Shown here: piece after piece, positions 32,940 through 40,485 of the stretch
How the letters are laid out: every line of letters begins with the position of its first letter
How positions within the stretch are numbered: position 1 is the first letter of the stretch
Origin: a virus
DNA length: 40,524 nt
IMG/VR virus record: IMGVR_UViG_3300008106_000016
Location: 1 to 40,524 of that record
Reading direction: 5' to 3' (one strand)
Position numbers and translations under genes: made by a program
The notes under the pieces: model-generated
The model's input: the letters and a program-made list of their open reading frames with translations, nothing else
What the model was told of the DNA's origin: nothing
Database searches by the model: none

Positions 32940-34511
32940 TCATTTATACCTAAATAATGACCCTCTCACATCTCCCCAAACTATTTGACAAGCATACAGT
33001 AGGCAATCTGTAATGTCATCGTGGGCATGAGAGTTATCATGAGTAAATGTCGTGACTTCCTGTAAAAAAGGTGTTGTTATGTTCAAAGATACATTACTAT
33101 AATAATGATGTTGAACATCTGCACTGGGAAGTTTTACTCTTTGATTTTGTATTCTACCACCTATACCACTAAATCTTTCATATTTTCCCTTATGAAGTAG
33201 GGGCGTAGGTTTTATATTGTAATATCTATCCCCCGTATTGCGGGCTTTCAGCAATGTAATGACTCCAGTACCACTACTTGCGTCCTCAATATAACAACAA
33301 CTCAAATAACCGTTTACCTTATCAGCTCCAAACCCTTTTGTTTGTAAATCATAAGAATTACGATTATAAAACTGTAAAATATTTTTGTCTAAGGCGATCA
33401 TATCCCACTTACTAAACTGCAAATCAAGTAAATATAAAAAAGCCTCGTTTTCATTATTTACGGCAACTCCCCAACAGGATAAAACAGAGTTGTCGTGACC
33501 CTCACCTGTTCTTGATGCAGTATCACACACAATAAAAACCTCACTAAAAGAGGTATTTAGCAACTCATCATTTGAATAAAATAAGAAATGTTCTTGTTTT
33601 ATGAGATCCCCAGTGAGTTCCTGAGGGTTTTGCATAAATTCAGCATTAAATCGATCAATACCGATTAAACCTACAATATTTTGTTTTGTTTTTTCATTAA
33701 ATCTATCAATAATATATTCATTTTCTTGGAATGTGATTGCTTTGTTATACCCCTTTAATGTATAAGTTGTTTTTTGGTCAAATTGATAAGGTAACGTGAT
33801 TCTTAAATATTTTTTATCAACTTGATCTGCATTATGAGCGACATATTGATTAAAATCTTGTGTTGATTGCCTTTGTGCATCAATTATAATTTTTGTAAAT
33901 TGGTTAATTTTAATATTATCCTCCGTTCTGGTAAAAAACCCTTCACTTTGTCTGAAAGCATTATTTTTTCTTGCTTCACTTCTTATTATGCTATAAGATA
34001 AATAATCACAACAATAAATATAATGAAAACCCGTTCCTGTGGGAACCATGGAATTTGTTGTAATAAACAATACTGAACATCCATTACTTAGTTTAATGAT
34101 ACTTTCATTGCAAACAACAAAATTTATTTTACCAAAAATTTTAATAAAAAACTCACTCCGCAAAACCCTTTCAATTTTACTGCGTAACTCCCTTTTTAAA
34201 TCTCTATTACCAGCAATAAATAAAAACTTTTTATTACACTCACTCCCAAGCAAATAGGAGAAAACAATATTGACCAAGAACTCAGTTTTACCAGTTCGAG
34301 GGCTGGCTTCAAGTAAAGCAAGATGTGTATCTTCACTTTTTAAAAAGTGATCAAATTCACAATTCAATAATGTAAAAAGCTTATCGTGATATGTATACTT
34401 TGGTTCGACATCCTTTGTAAATTGTATTGCATAATAGAATAGATTATATCTCGCAAGAAGATAGGGGTCTGTTTTTAATTCAGTATTCTTAATATTAATA
34501 TCAATTTTCAT
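32940..34511 (-). CDS. Terminase large subunit
   Basis: 523 residues from ATG 34511 (34538 would extend into the small terminase gene). The ATPase has Walker A LEASPRTGKTEFLV (about 68-81), a candidate Walker B in HYIYCCDYL (about 164-172) and a coupling-type SNGCSVLFITTNSM segment. The nuclease part has EVFIVCDTASRTGEGHDNSV (about 325-344) with a metal-binding Asp, and the C-terminal HDNSHAHDDITDCLLYA with conserved HDD. It packages DNA. It overlaps the small terminase gene by 11 nt. Confidence 0.85.
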   Translation of the reverse strand: MKIDINIKNTELKTDPYLLARYNLFYYAIQFTKDVEPKYTYHDKLFTLLNCEFDHFLKSEDTHLALLEASPRTGKTEFLVNIVFSYLLGSECNKKFLFIAGNRDLKRELRSKIERVLRSEFFIKIFGKINFVVCNESIIKLSNGCSVLFITTNSMVPTGTGFHYIYCCDYLSYSIIRSEARKNNAFRQSEGFFTRTEDNIKINQFTKIIIDAQRQSTQDFNQYVAHNADQVDKKYLRITLPYQFDQKTTYTLKGYNKAITFQENEYIIDRFNEKTKQNIVGLIGIDRFNAEFMQNPQELTGDLIKQEHFLFYSNDELLNTSFSEVFIVCDTASRTGEGHDNSVLSCWGVAVNNENEAFLYLLDLQFSKWDMIALDKNILQFYNRNSYDLQTKGFGADKVNGYLSCCYIEDASSGTGVITLLKARNTGDRYYNIKPTPLLHKGKYERFSGIGGRIQNQRVKLPSADVQHHYYSNVSLNITTPFLQEVTTFTHDNSHAHDDITDCLLYACQIVWGDVRGSLFRYK

Positions 34512-35235
34512 TAGTAATATCGTCAATATTAGCCTCAATTAGCTTTGTGTTTAAAGTATGCAAATCTTGTTTTACTGCTTCACTGACCTGCATCTGTTGG
34601 TTATTGTTGTTAATTGTGATTTCTGGTTTAGGTTCGCTTTGCACAACCCCCATTGATTTCATTAACTCTACATCTTGTTTTGTCATTACAGCTAAACTAT
34701 TTATTAAACTACTAGCTTCATGATGGTCTCGATCCCTTGTTTCAACAATTTTTTTCCCTCCGTTTTCCATTTTAGTAATTTGCGTTGTCTTATTCATTCT
34801 ATTTTTATTGATCATATCGAAACCTTTATCCAACATTTGATTTCTAAGTTTTGCACCAGATAAGGCATTTTTGATAGTTTCGGTTTTTAACTCAAGTAAT
34901 ATTTTGTCATGTTCAATTTGTTTTAATACTTTCGCTAAAGCTGCTTCTTTGACTGCATCAAGAGCTTGTTGTTGCATAGGGTTATTTAACGCCTTAATAT
35001 CCTGTTCAATAATGAGTTCTTGAGCCTGTTGATATTCGGGATAATTACCTTGTTTCCACTTTCCTTTTAACGCATAATTTCTAATAGTGGGAAATGATTT
35101 TTTATACTTCTCACACAATTGTTTTATTGTATAAGCTCCCGACTCATAATCTGCCTGCAATTCAAGTTTCTCTTGCTCTTTTTGTTTACGTTTTTTTTCA
35201 CTTTTTTTAATCAATTTTAATTGAGATTTATACAT
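34501..35235 (-). CDS. Terminase small subunit
   Basis: 244 residues. A basic N terminus (KLIKKSEKKRKQKEQEK) is followed by the DNA-binding helix-turn-helix of small terminases, LQADYESGAYTIKQLCEKYK, then PTIRNYALKGKWKQG (about 25-62). A helical oligomerisation region (AAALAKVLKQIEHDKILLE-like) and an Asn/Gln-rich end (EITINNNNQQMQVSEAVKQD) follow. It recognises packaging sites and recruits the large subunit encoded directly downstream. The HTH resembles that of the small protein at 1886-2245. Confidence 0.75.
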   Translation of the reverse strand: MYKSQLKLIKKSEKKRKQKEQEKLELQADYESGAYTIKQLCEKYKKSFPTIRNYALKGKWKQGNYPEYQQAQELIIEQDIKALNNPMQQQALDAVKEAALAKVLKQIEHDKILLELKTETIKNALSGAKLRNQMLDKGFDMINKNRMNKTTQITKMENGGKKIVETRDRDHHEASSLINSLAVMTKQDVELMKSMGVVQSEPKPEITINNNNQQMQVSEAVKQDLHTLNTKLIEANIDDITNEN

Positions 35236-35252
35236 ATGGTTGTATTTTACAT

Positions 35253-35372
35253 ATGAAATTAGAAAAAGTTAAAGTTTTTATAAAAACAGGTATTAAAGTT
35301 TTCACAAAATTTTATAGTTTATCTATAACAATTATTGACTCAATGTCAATATATTTTGCAAGACTTCGTTAA
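35253..35372 (+). CDS. Small rightward ORF, 39 aa
   Basis: ATG at 35253 to TAA at 35372. The product is basic with a hydrophobic middle (KLEKVKVFIKTGIKVFTKFY and on). Its start CATATG is 17 nt from the diverging terminase start, also CATATG. No homology; it may be a real small gene, or chance in AT-rich DNA. It and the ORF at 35443 fill the 530-nt gap between the terminase and ParB-like genes. Confidence 0.3.
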   Translation: MKLEKVKVFIKTGIKVFTKFYSLSITIIDSMSIYFARLR

Positions 35373-35442
35373 TACTATTCTTTATACAAATTTTAATTCT
35401 TTTTGAAGTGAAAGTTTTTAATCAGAAAATAAATTGAGATGA

Positions 35443-35751
35443 TACGTTAATAAAAAAGAAGAGATTTTACAAACTTTCAATACAAAAGATGAGTGTCAAC
35501 AATTTTGTCAAAGACAAGATGCAAGACTCGAAAAAATCCATAATAAACAACAAAGATCTGTAAGAAATAATAACAAATATATTTTTTTTAATGTTTATGC
35601 TGGTAAAGATCAATACGGTAGAGATAATGGATTTTTTGACGAAGATAACAAAGTAATAAATTGGTATGCAATATATCACAAAGAAGACAGATGGGATTGT
35701 ATAATGTACTCGATTAAACAATATAAGGATTTAAAAAAAGAAGTTAATTAA
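35443..35751 (+). pseudogene. Startless rightward ORF (broken gene)
   Basis: A long, coherent rightward frame between TGA 35440-35442 and TAA 35749-35751, encoding 102 residues (EEILQTFNTKDECQQFCQRQ; YIFFNVYAGKDQYGRDNGFF; INWYAIYHKEDRWDCIMYS). It has no ATG, GTG or TTG near its beginning. An ATG at 35439 lies in another frame and stops after three codons, so one indel would join it. Composition is clearly protein-like. No family recognised. The opposite-strand ORF at 35467-35721 is only its shadow. Confidence 0.55.
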
Positions 35752-35765
35752 GAGGGGATACCATA

Positions 35766-36377
35766 CTATTTAATAGTAATATTACAAAATCCCCGTTCTT
35801 TTATAGCAACCGTTATAAACTCTTTTAAACTTGATAAATCATCAACTCTACATGTAATAGTTATTTTACCAGTTTTTTTATCATCGTGTTCATACTCATC
35901 AATATTATCATACTTATCTTTGAGATTGCTTTGCCAATCTTCAACGTCCTCAATATGCAATTCTTCAAGTTTTAGCTCCTCAAGAGGTAACTCTTCAAGT
36001 TTTAACCATGTATCAAGATTATCTTTATTAATTGGATTTGTCTTTAAATTAAAAACTTCTAAAAGTGTTTTAATCGCTTGTTTTCTTGTTTTAATTTTAG
36101 TATTGTCAATAAACGTACACGGAAGTTTATCTGGTATTTTATAACCTTCATTATATAACTCCATTAAAACATCATGTCTACAATGTCCATCCACAATAAG
36201 AATATCATTTGTTTCAGGGTCTTGCCACACATATATCGCAGAGGCAAAACCATTCTTAATAATAGATTGCTTTACTTTTTCGCCATGATAATGATTTTTA
36301 AGATCAACTGGTTGCAAATCTTTTAATTCCCGCCAATTTATAAGTTCAGTTTTTGTTATAAGGTTTTGTATTTGCAT
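35766..36377 (-). CDS. ParB-like N-terminal (ParB/Srx) domain protein
   Basis: 203 residues. INWRELKDLQPVDLKNHYHG (about 13-32), then VKQSIIKNGFASAIYVWQD and ILIVDGHCRHDVLMELYNEG (about 60-79): the ParB/Srx core with DGHCR replacing the usual GERR. The middle is Glu/Leu-rich (LPLEELKLEELHIEDVEDW) and the C terminus a small strand-rich part. Phages often encode such a protein with a DNA methyltransferase, as here (next gene upstream). Start context TTAATTTTTATAAATATG. Confidence 0.7.
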   Translation of the reverse strand: MQIQNLITKTELINWRELKDLQPVDLKNHYHGEKVKQSIIKNGFASAIYVWQDPETNDILIVDGHCRHDVLMELYNEGYKIPDKLPCTFIDNTKIKTRKQAIKTLLEVFNLKTNPINKDNLDTWLKLEELPLEELKLEELHIEDVEDWQSNLKDKYDNIDEYEHDDKKTGKITITCRVDDLSSLKEFITVAIKERGFCNITIK

Positions 36378-36412
36378 ATTTATAAAAATTAAAAGGTAGT
36401 GAGTTAAATATA

Positions 36413-37966
36413 CTAATCAAATAAAAAGTCAATATTGTCATCCGCAAGTTTATTTTTACATTTTGATTGCTTTGATACTTCAGACCAATATTTTACTCTT
36501 TCCTCTGCGATTTTTACATATTCAGATTTTAATTCTAAACCTATATACTTTCTATTCGTTAAAACAGCAGAAATGCACGTAGTTCCACTTCCACAGTAAG
36601 GATCTAGTATAATGTCATTTTCAGCACTAAACATTGTTATAAGGTAATTAAACAGGGCAATTGGTTTAACAGTGCAGTGGGTATTACTGACTGCAAAATT
36701 TGGGTTTTTATTATCAGTAAACTGACCATTTGTGGATTTTTGCATTTGTTTACTTAGAACACTCTCTAATCCAATATTTTTTTCATTAGTGCTAGGCTTA
36801 CTTGTAAATAAAAACGGACTTGTTTTTTCAGCGTCTTGTTGTAATTCTAGTGTTTTTTTTGATAGTTTGTAAAGTTCGGGGTGGTGTTTTTTAGTCCAAG
36901 AATCTAGTGAAAAATAACGTGAGAAGTCGGCTTGATCTTGATAGTGAAAACCACTGTTAATATTTGTAGTAATTTTAGTTGCGTTAGTGTTATTTGAAGT
37001 TTTAAAATTATGTTCGTTAGGTCCAACGCTTTTAATATTTTTACCAACATCTACACAATCATCACTAACCAATAAATTTGGAGGAAAGCGACCTTGACTT
37101 GAAAAATTTCCCTTATCGGGTAAATTAAAATTATTACCCCCTATACCTATTATACTAGTCTTACCTTGATTTGTTTTGTATAATGCCATATTTGGTCTGT
37201 AATTTGGTTCATTTTCTAAATTTTCAATTGGTATTCTTACCTTATCTATGTCAATTCCACCACTGGCATTCTTGGTATAAAAACATAAATCTTCCTCTTT
37301 TATACCATTATCAAGTAATGCTTTGCATTCATTATACCACGTTAGGGCTTGTTGGTACTTAGCTCCTTGAAATGGTTTTTGAGCCACAACAATTACTTCT
37401 ACGGCTGGTTTAAGTGAATTTGAGTACAGACCGTCGCAGTATATTGCTTCTTTTGTTAAAGGTTCTGTAATATCAAAATTATTACCAAAGTTACCAACAC
37501 TTGTAAAATTAGCATTATCTCTATTTCTTTTATTAACATTAATTCCAGTAATATTACGTACAACATTAAAATACTTATCAATGCTTTTACTATATGAACT
37601 TGCCTTTGGAAAACCACTAGTATACGCCCAGTAGATAGGGCTAAAATTAATATCAAAACCCGCTTTTAACAGCCTATAATACAAAACCGCTTGTAAATCC
37701 TGTCTTGGTGTAAATGTGGTTATAAAATAAGATCCTGTTTTTAATACTCTATGACACTCTTTTAAAAAATCAACAGTGGGAAGAATCCATTTTTTATTTA
37801 AAAAATCACCTTTATTATTCAGGCCTTCCTGTATCATTTTTAGAGCGTCTACGTCATTAAGAGCGTAAGGTATGTCTGTAAGTGTAAGTGATATTGAATT
37901 ATCTGGTAATGTCTTTAAAAAGTCAATATTATCTATATTATAAATTTTATTTACTTTCTCTTGCAT
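36413..37966 (-). CDS. DNA N6-adenine/N4-cytosine methyltransferase (beta class order)
   Basis: 517 residues. The catalytic motif comes first (LTDIPYALND, about 28-37, a DIPY version of D/N-PP-Y), and the AdoMet motif last: IILDPYCGSGTTCISAVLTN (about 460-480), followed by YIGLEL. This order is the beta class. The long middle, with NVNKRNRDNANFTSVGNFGN and RFPPNLLVSDDC, holds the target recognition region and is larger than usual. The first nine codons recur behind dnaN at 38922-38981. Probably protects phage DNA or alters regulation; no partner nuclease in the window. Confidence 0.8.
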   Translation of the reverse strand: MQEKVNKIYNIDNIDFLKTLPDNSISLTLTDIPYALNDVDALKMIQEGLNNKGDFLNKKWILPTVDFLKECHRVLKTGSYFITTFTPRQDLQAVLYYRLLKAGFDINFSPIYWAYTSGFPKASSYSKSIDKYFNVVRNITGINVNKRNRDNANFTSVGNFGNNFDITEPLTKEAIYCDGLYSNSLKPAVEVIVVAQKPFQGAKYQQALTWYNECKALLDNGIKEEDLCFYTKNASGGIDIDKVRIPIENLENEPNYRPNMALYKTNQGKTSIIGIGGNNFNLPDKGNFSSQGRFPPNLLVSDDCVDVGKNIKSVGPNEHNFKTSNNTNATKITTNINSGFHYQDQADFSRYFSLDSWTKKHHPELYKLSKKTLELQQDAEKTSPFLFTSKPSTNEKNIGLESVLSKQMQKSTNGQFTDNKNPNFAVSNTHCTVKPIALFNYLITMFSAENDIILDPYCGSGTTCISAVLTNRKYIGLELKSEYVKIAEERVKYWSEVSKQSKCKNKLADDNIDFLFD

Positions 37967-37967
37967 A
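37940..37967. repeat. 28-nt direct repeat, copy at methyltransferase start
   Basis: ATAAATTTTATTTACTTT followed by a variable base and TCTTGCATA. It matches 38955-38982 at 27 of 28 positions. On the coding strand it holds the ATG and first nine codons of the methyltransferase (MQEKVNKIY; the other copy reads MQDKVNKIY). The two copies flank the membrane-protein cassette of about 1 kb. Confidence 0.85.
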
Positions 37968-38150
37968 TTTTTTAAAATAAACTATCTTGTTTTTCATCTT
38001 AATTTTTTCAAAAAACTTCATTATATCCTCGTGCTTGGCAACTATCTTTTTCATTGCTTCTTTATCCTTAAGCAGTGGTGGTTTTTTAGGTTGTGAGTTA
38101 GGTTGTTTAGGTTGGAATATTTGTTTATTTTTTAATGGTTTGGATATCAT
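37947..38150 (-). CDS. Small basic protein, 67 aa
   Basis: A Lys- and Pro-rich N-terminal part (KPLKNKQIFQPKQPNSQPKK) followed by a helical part (KKIVAKHEDIMKFFEKIKMK). It overlaps the upstream membrane-protein gene by 26 nt and the methyltransferase start by 20 nt, so it is translationally coupled to both. Unknown family. Its C terminus is encoded by the repeat at the methyltransferase start, so it was probably shaped by the insertion. Confidence 0.5.
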   Translation of the reverse strand: MISKPLKNKQIFQPKQPNSQPKKPPLLKDKEAMKKIVAKHEDIMKFFEKIKMKNKIVYFKKYARESK

Positions 38151-38763
38151 ATATTGTTGCTTCGTTAATAATATCTTTTATTTTAGTGCCATTTATTTGT
38201 AATTGATAATGTTTTTCTTCTTTATGAGCTTTAAAAACGATATCGTCTTTTTTAAAAATATCATTATATAGATAAGCATAAAATTTTTCTCCAGTTTGTA
38301 GTCCATTTACATTTACAACCTCTAAATCAAATCTTGTATATTCGTCTTCATAATCTAATCCATTAATTTTATATAATCCGTCCAATCTTACTGGTATTGT
38401 TCTATCTCTTGTTGATTTTGCTTTTTCTTTAATAACATCTTGCGAGATATATTTATCTTGATATGTTATACCGTCAGTGAAATTCGTAGAATTTTTTATC
38501 ACTTTATCTTTTAAATTATCACTATCCTCTTTAATATATCTAGCTTCTGGAATTTTATTGGCAATTTTATCAATAATTTCTATCCATTTTTTATCTTGCT
38601 CTTTATCTATATAGTGATTGATGGTTTTAGAACCAAAATAACATAGAGCTACAAAACACCCTAAAATTAACAAATGTTTACCTTCCATACGATTAATAAT
38701 AGTTTGCAAAACTTTGACAATCTGGGCTTCTATTTTTGATGACCCCTTAGAAACGCTAACCAC
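38125..38763 (-). CDS. Single-pass membrane protein of the operator-controlled cassette
   Basis: 212 residues from GTG 38763. One transmembrane helix at about 29-48 (HLLILGCFVALCYFGS), then a long hydrophilic domain (about 50-212) with strand-rich segments (VNGLQTGEKFYAYLYNDIF). Topology suggests a C-terminal domain outside the membrane. An in-frame upstream ATG is followed by TAA after two codons (ATG TCA TAA), with GAGG before it, so that start is not usable for this frame. Strong own promoter and operator suggest a lysogeny-expressed protein, for example superinfection exclusion; function not shown. Confidence 0.6.
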   Translation of the reverse strand: MVSVSKGSSKIEAQIVKVLQTIINRMEGKHLLILGCFVALCYFGSKTINHYIDKEQDKKWIEIIDKIANKIPEARYIKEDSDNLKDKVIKNSTNFTDGITYQDKYISQDVIKEKAKSTRDRTIPVRLDGLYKINGLDYEDEYTRFDLEVVNVNGLQTGEKFYAYLYNDIFKKDDIVFKAHKEEKHYQLQINGTKIKDIINEATIYDIQTIKK

Positions 38764-38849
38764 AATTATTTATGACATTTTTCCTCTGTATTGAAAAATA
38801 ACATAAAATCCAAAAGGTTTTTAAAAATTTTCATAACTTTTCTTAGCAC

Positions 38850-38886
38850 TTTAATTTATAACTTACTATGTAAGTTATAAATTAAA
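38850..38886. promoter_or_regulatory. 37-nt perfect palindrome, putative operator
   Basis: TTTAATTTATAACTTAC at 38850-38866 is perfectly complementary to GTAAGTTATAAATTAAA at 38870-38886, with the 3-nt centre TAT. It covers the -10 element and expected transcription start of the promoter at 38874-38902, so a dimeric repressor here would block it. As RNA it would form a 17-bp stem, so a terminator or attenuator is an alternative, but no T-tract follows on the cassette side. Confidence 0.75.
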
Positions 38887-38902
38887 AATTCTACTTTGTC
38901 AA
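38874..38902 (-). promoter_or_regulatory. Strong sigma70-type promoter for the membrane-protein cassette
   Basis: On the minus strand TTGACA (38902-38897), a 17-nt spacer and TATAAC (38879-38874): a perfect -35 and 5 of 6 in the -10. The start would be near 38867, inside the palindrome, giving a leader of about 100 nt before GTG 38763. The leader contains the GAGG and the two-codon ATG TCA TAA minigene at 38778-38770. Confidence 0.75.
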
Positions 38903-38921
38903 GATATTTTTTTATTTTTTT

Positions 38922-38981
38922 TCAAAAATTGGGGGGAATAAGTATATAATTACCATAAATTTTATTTACTTTATCTTGCAT
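38922..38981 (-). pseudogene. 5' remnant of the methyltransferase gene behind dnaN
   Basis: An ATG 4 nt after the dnaN stop opens MQDKVNKIYGNYILIPPNF and ends at TGA. The first nine residues match the methyltransferase start (MQEKVNKIY) with one conservative change, and the DNA is 27/28 identical. After residue nine similarity stops. The ancestral order was probably dnaN directly followed by the methyltransferase, later split by the cassette. Confidence 0.65.
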
Positions 38982-38982
38982 A
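38955..38982. repeat. 28-nt direct repeat, copy downstream of dnaN
   Basis: The partner of 37940-37967 with 27/28 identity. Together the two copies bracket 38.0-38.95 kb, which holds the 67-residue and 212-residue genes, their promoter and the palindrome. Such a bounded unit points to a single insertion or duplication event. Confidence 0.85.
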
Positions 38983-38985
38983 CGA

Positions 38986-40170
38986 TTAAGATATAGACCT
39001 TATCGGCATTACAATTATTTTATAATCTTGTTTTGTGTCTTTACTATCATAAACTGGCAAAAACATAGATGGTCGAGTTGACTCAGTAAACAAAATCCTA
39101 CATTTTTCGGAGTCGATAGCATTTAAAGTATCCACTAAATAACGATAATTATAAGATGTAGTAAATAAATCTTGTGAACTGGACTCACACTGCATATTGT
39201 ACTTTGCCATGCCAATATCGGAACCAAGATTTTTTACACTTCTATTGGCTTCAATTTCAAGAGTATTCTGTAAAAAATTTAATTTAACAATATTATATGC
39301 AGAACCAGAAAAAATAGCCGATACATTGTTGATAGCTTTTTGTAGTTCGGATTTGTAGAGAGTAACTTCAAAGTTTGAATTTTGAGGAATAACTCTTTGA
39401 TAGTTAGGAAACTCACCCTCTATTAAATTAGAAACAACGCTGCAACCACCAAAACTAAACTTTATTTTTGTTTTGTTAATTTCAACTAAAATCTTTTCAT
39501 CCTTAGCCATGGTAAGAATATCTACAACTTTTTGAATCGACCTTCTTGGTAAAATAATTTGCTGAATATCACCGCTTGAATCAAAGTCAAGAGATTGAAT
39601 TGATAGTCTATGGGAATCAGTACTTACAATATTAAAAGATTTTTTATCTTGGGCGTTTTTTCCGTCAAGATCAAATAGAATTCCGTTAATATAAAACCTT
39701 GCCTCATCAGTGCAAACCGAAAACTCGACTCTCTTTATTGCACCAAGAATAATGGAGGCCTTAATTGAAAAACTTGTTAGGTATTCAAGATTTCGTGGAG
39801 ATGGATAGGAGCTTGCCGGTATACAATCAAGCAAAAACTTGGATTTTGATGCCTTAACAACAAAAACCTCTTTATCCTTTGTCTTTAAAAATTTACACGA
39901 AAGACTCTCCTGCGATGTTTTTTTCAATATCTCGTTTAATTTTATAGCAGGAACAGTTGTTGTAAATGGAGCTGATTTTGATTGAATCAAACTTGCATCT
40001 ATAGTTTGAAGACAAAAAATATCAGTATTTGTTGTCTCAAGCTTAAGACCAGAGCTGTCAAAAGTAAGTTTTATATTTTGTAAAACAGGAGATGCTGATT
40101 GAGTTTTTGAAACTATTCCCGAAACAAAAGCAACGGCCTTATTTAAAACGTGACCTTCAATTTTAAACAT
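38986..40170 (-). CDS. dnaN: DNA polymerase III beta sliding clamp
   Basis: 394 residues, near the family length, with all three clamp domains and no gap. Recognisable segments: NKAVAFVSGIVSKTQSASPV followed by LQNI at the start, VSTDSHRLSIQSL (about 191-203, the TDgHRL motif), FPNYQRVIPQN (about 262-272, usual EFPdYrrViP), and the C-terminal IIVMPIRSIS (usual vMPMRl). It is encoded in line with head genes, so it belongs to the phage or a phage-host hybrid. It could support replication or, as T4 gp45 does, late transcription; the latter is inference. Confidence 0.85.
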   Translation of the reverse strand: MFKIEGHVLNKAVAFVSGIVSKTQSASPVLQNIKLTFDSSGLKLETTNTDIFCLQTIDASLIQSKSAPFTTTVPAIKLNEILKKTSQESLSCKFLKTKDKEVFVVKASKSKFLLDCIPASSYPSPRNLEYLTSFSIKASIILGAIKRVEFSVCTDEARFYINGILFDLDGKNAQDKKSFNIVSTDSHRLSIQSLDFDSSGDIQQIILPRRSIQKVVDILTMAKDEKILVEINKTKIKFSFGGCSVVSNLIEGEFPNYQRVIPQNSNFEVTLYKSELQKAINNVSAIFSGSAYNIVKLNFLQNTLEIEANRSVKNLGSDIGMAKYNMQCESSSQDLFTTSYNYRYLVDTLNAIDSEKCRILFTESTRPSMFLPVYDSKDTKQDYKIIVMPIRSIS

Positions 40171-40200
40171 ATAAACCCAAAATAAATTAAAATAATTAAA

Positions 40201-40485
40201 TCACCAATCTTTACCAAACAATTTTTTTGCATCTTTTGTCATTATTTTTGCCATAAGTGCATATTGCTCTTTTACAATTACAGTGTTGTTGCAATTTTGC
40301 GACTCACATTTGTTGTTTGTTATTGCATTTCTATAGTCATCCCCATATTTAGCTACATTCTTTTTCTCTTTAATAGCCATCTTAGTGAGATCTTTATAAA
40401 ACATCATCATTAGTTGCTGTTCTGTTTCTAAGTTACGGCATTTATAACACCAGTAAAGATGTTTTAAATTGCGAAATTTTTTCAT
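40201..40485 (-). CDS. Small zinc-ribbon-like protein
   Basis: 94 residues, basic. Cys13-x2-Cys16 (WCYKC) and Cys60-x4-Cys65 (KCESQNC) could bind one zinc. The middle is helical (LMMMFYKDLTKMAIKEKKNV). No named family. It is upstream of dnaN on the same strand with a gap of 30 nt, so likely co-transcribed. Possibly a nucleic-acid-binding or transcription factor, not shown. Confidence 0.5.
   Translation of the reverse strand: MKKFRNLKHLYWCYKCRNLETEQQLMMMFYKDLTKMAIKEKKNVAKYGDDYRNAITNNKCESQNCNNTVIVKEQYALMAKIMTKDAKKLFGKDW

Noticed and set aside
35467-35721. A leftward ORF of 84 residues in the terminase-ParB gap
   Set aside because: It is antisense to the far more protein-like rightward frame at 35443-35751 and reads as a shadow rich in Ile/Phe/Ser.
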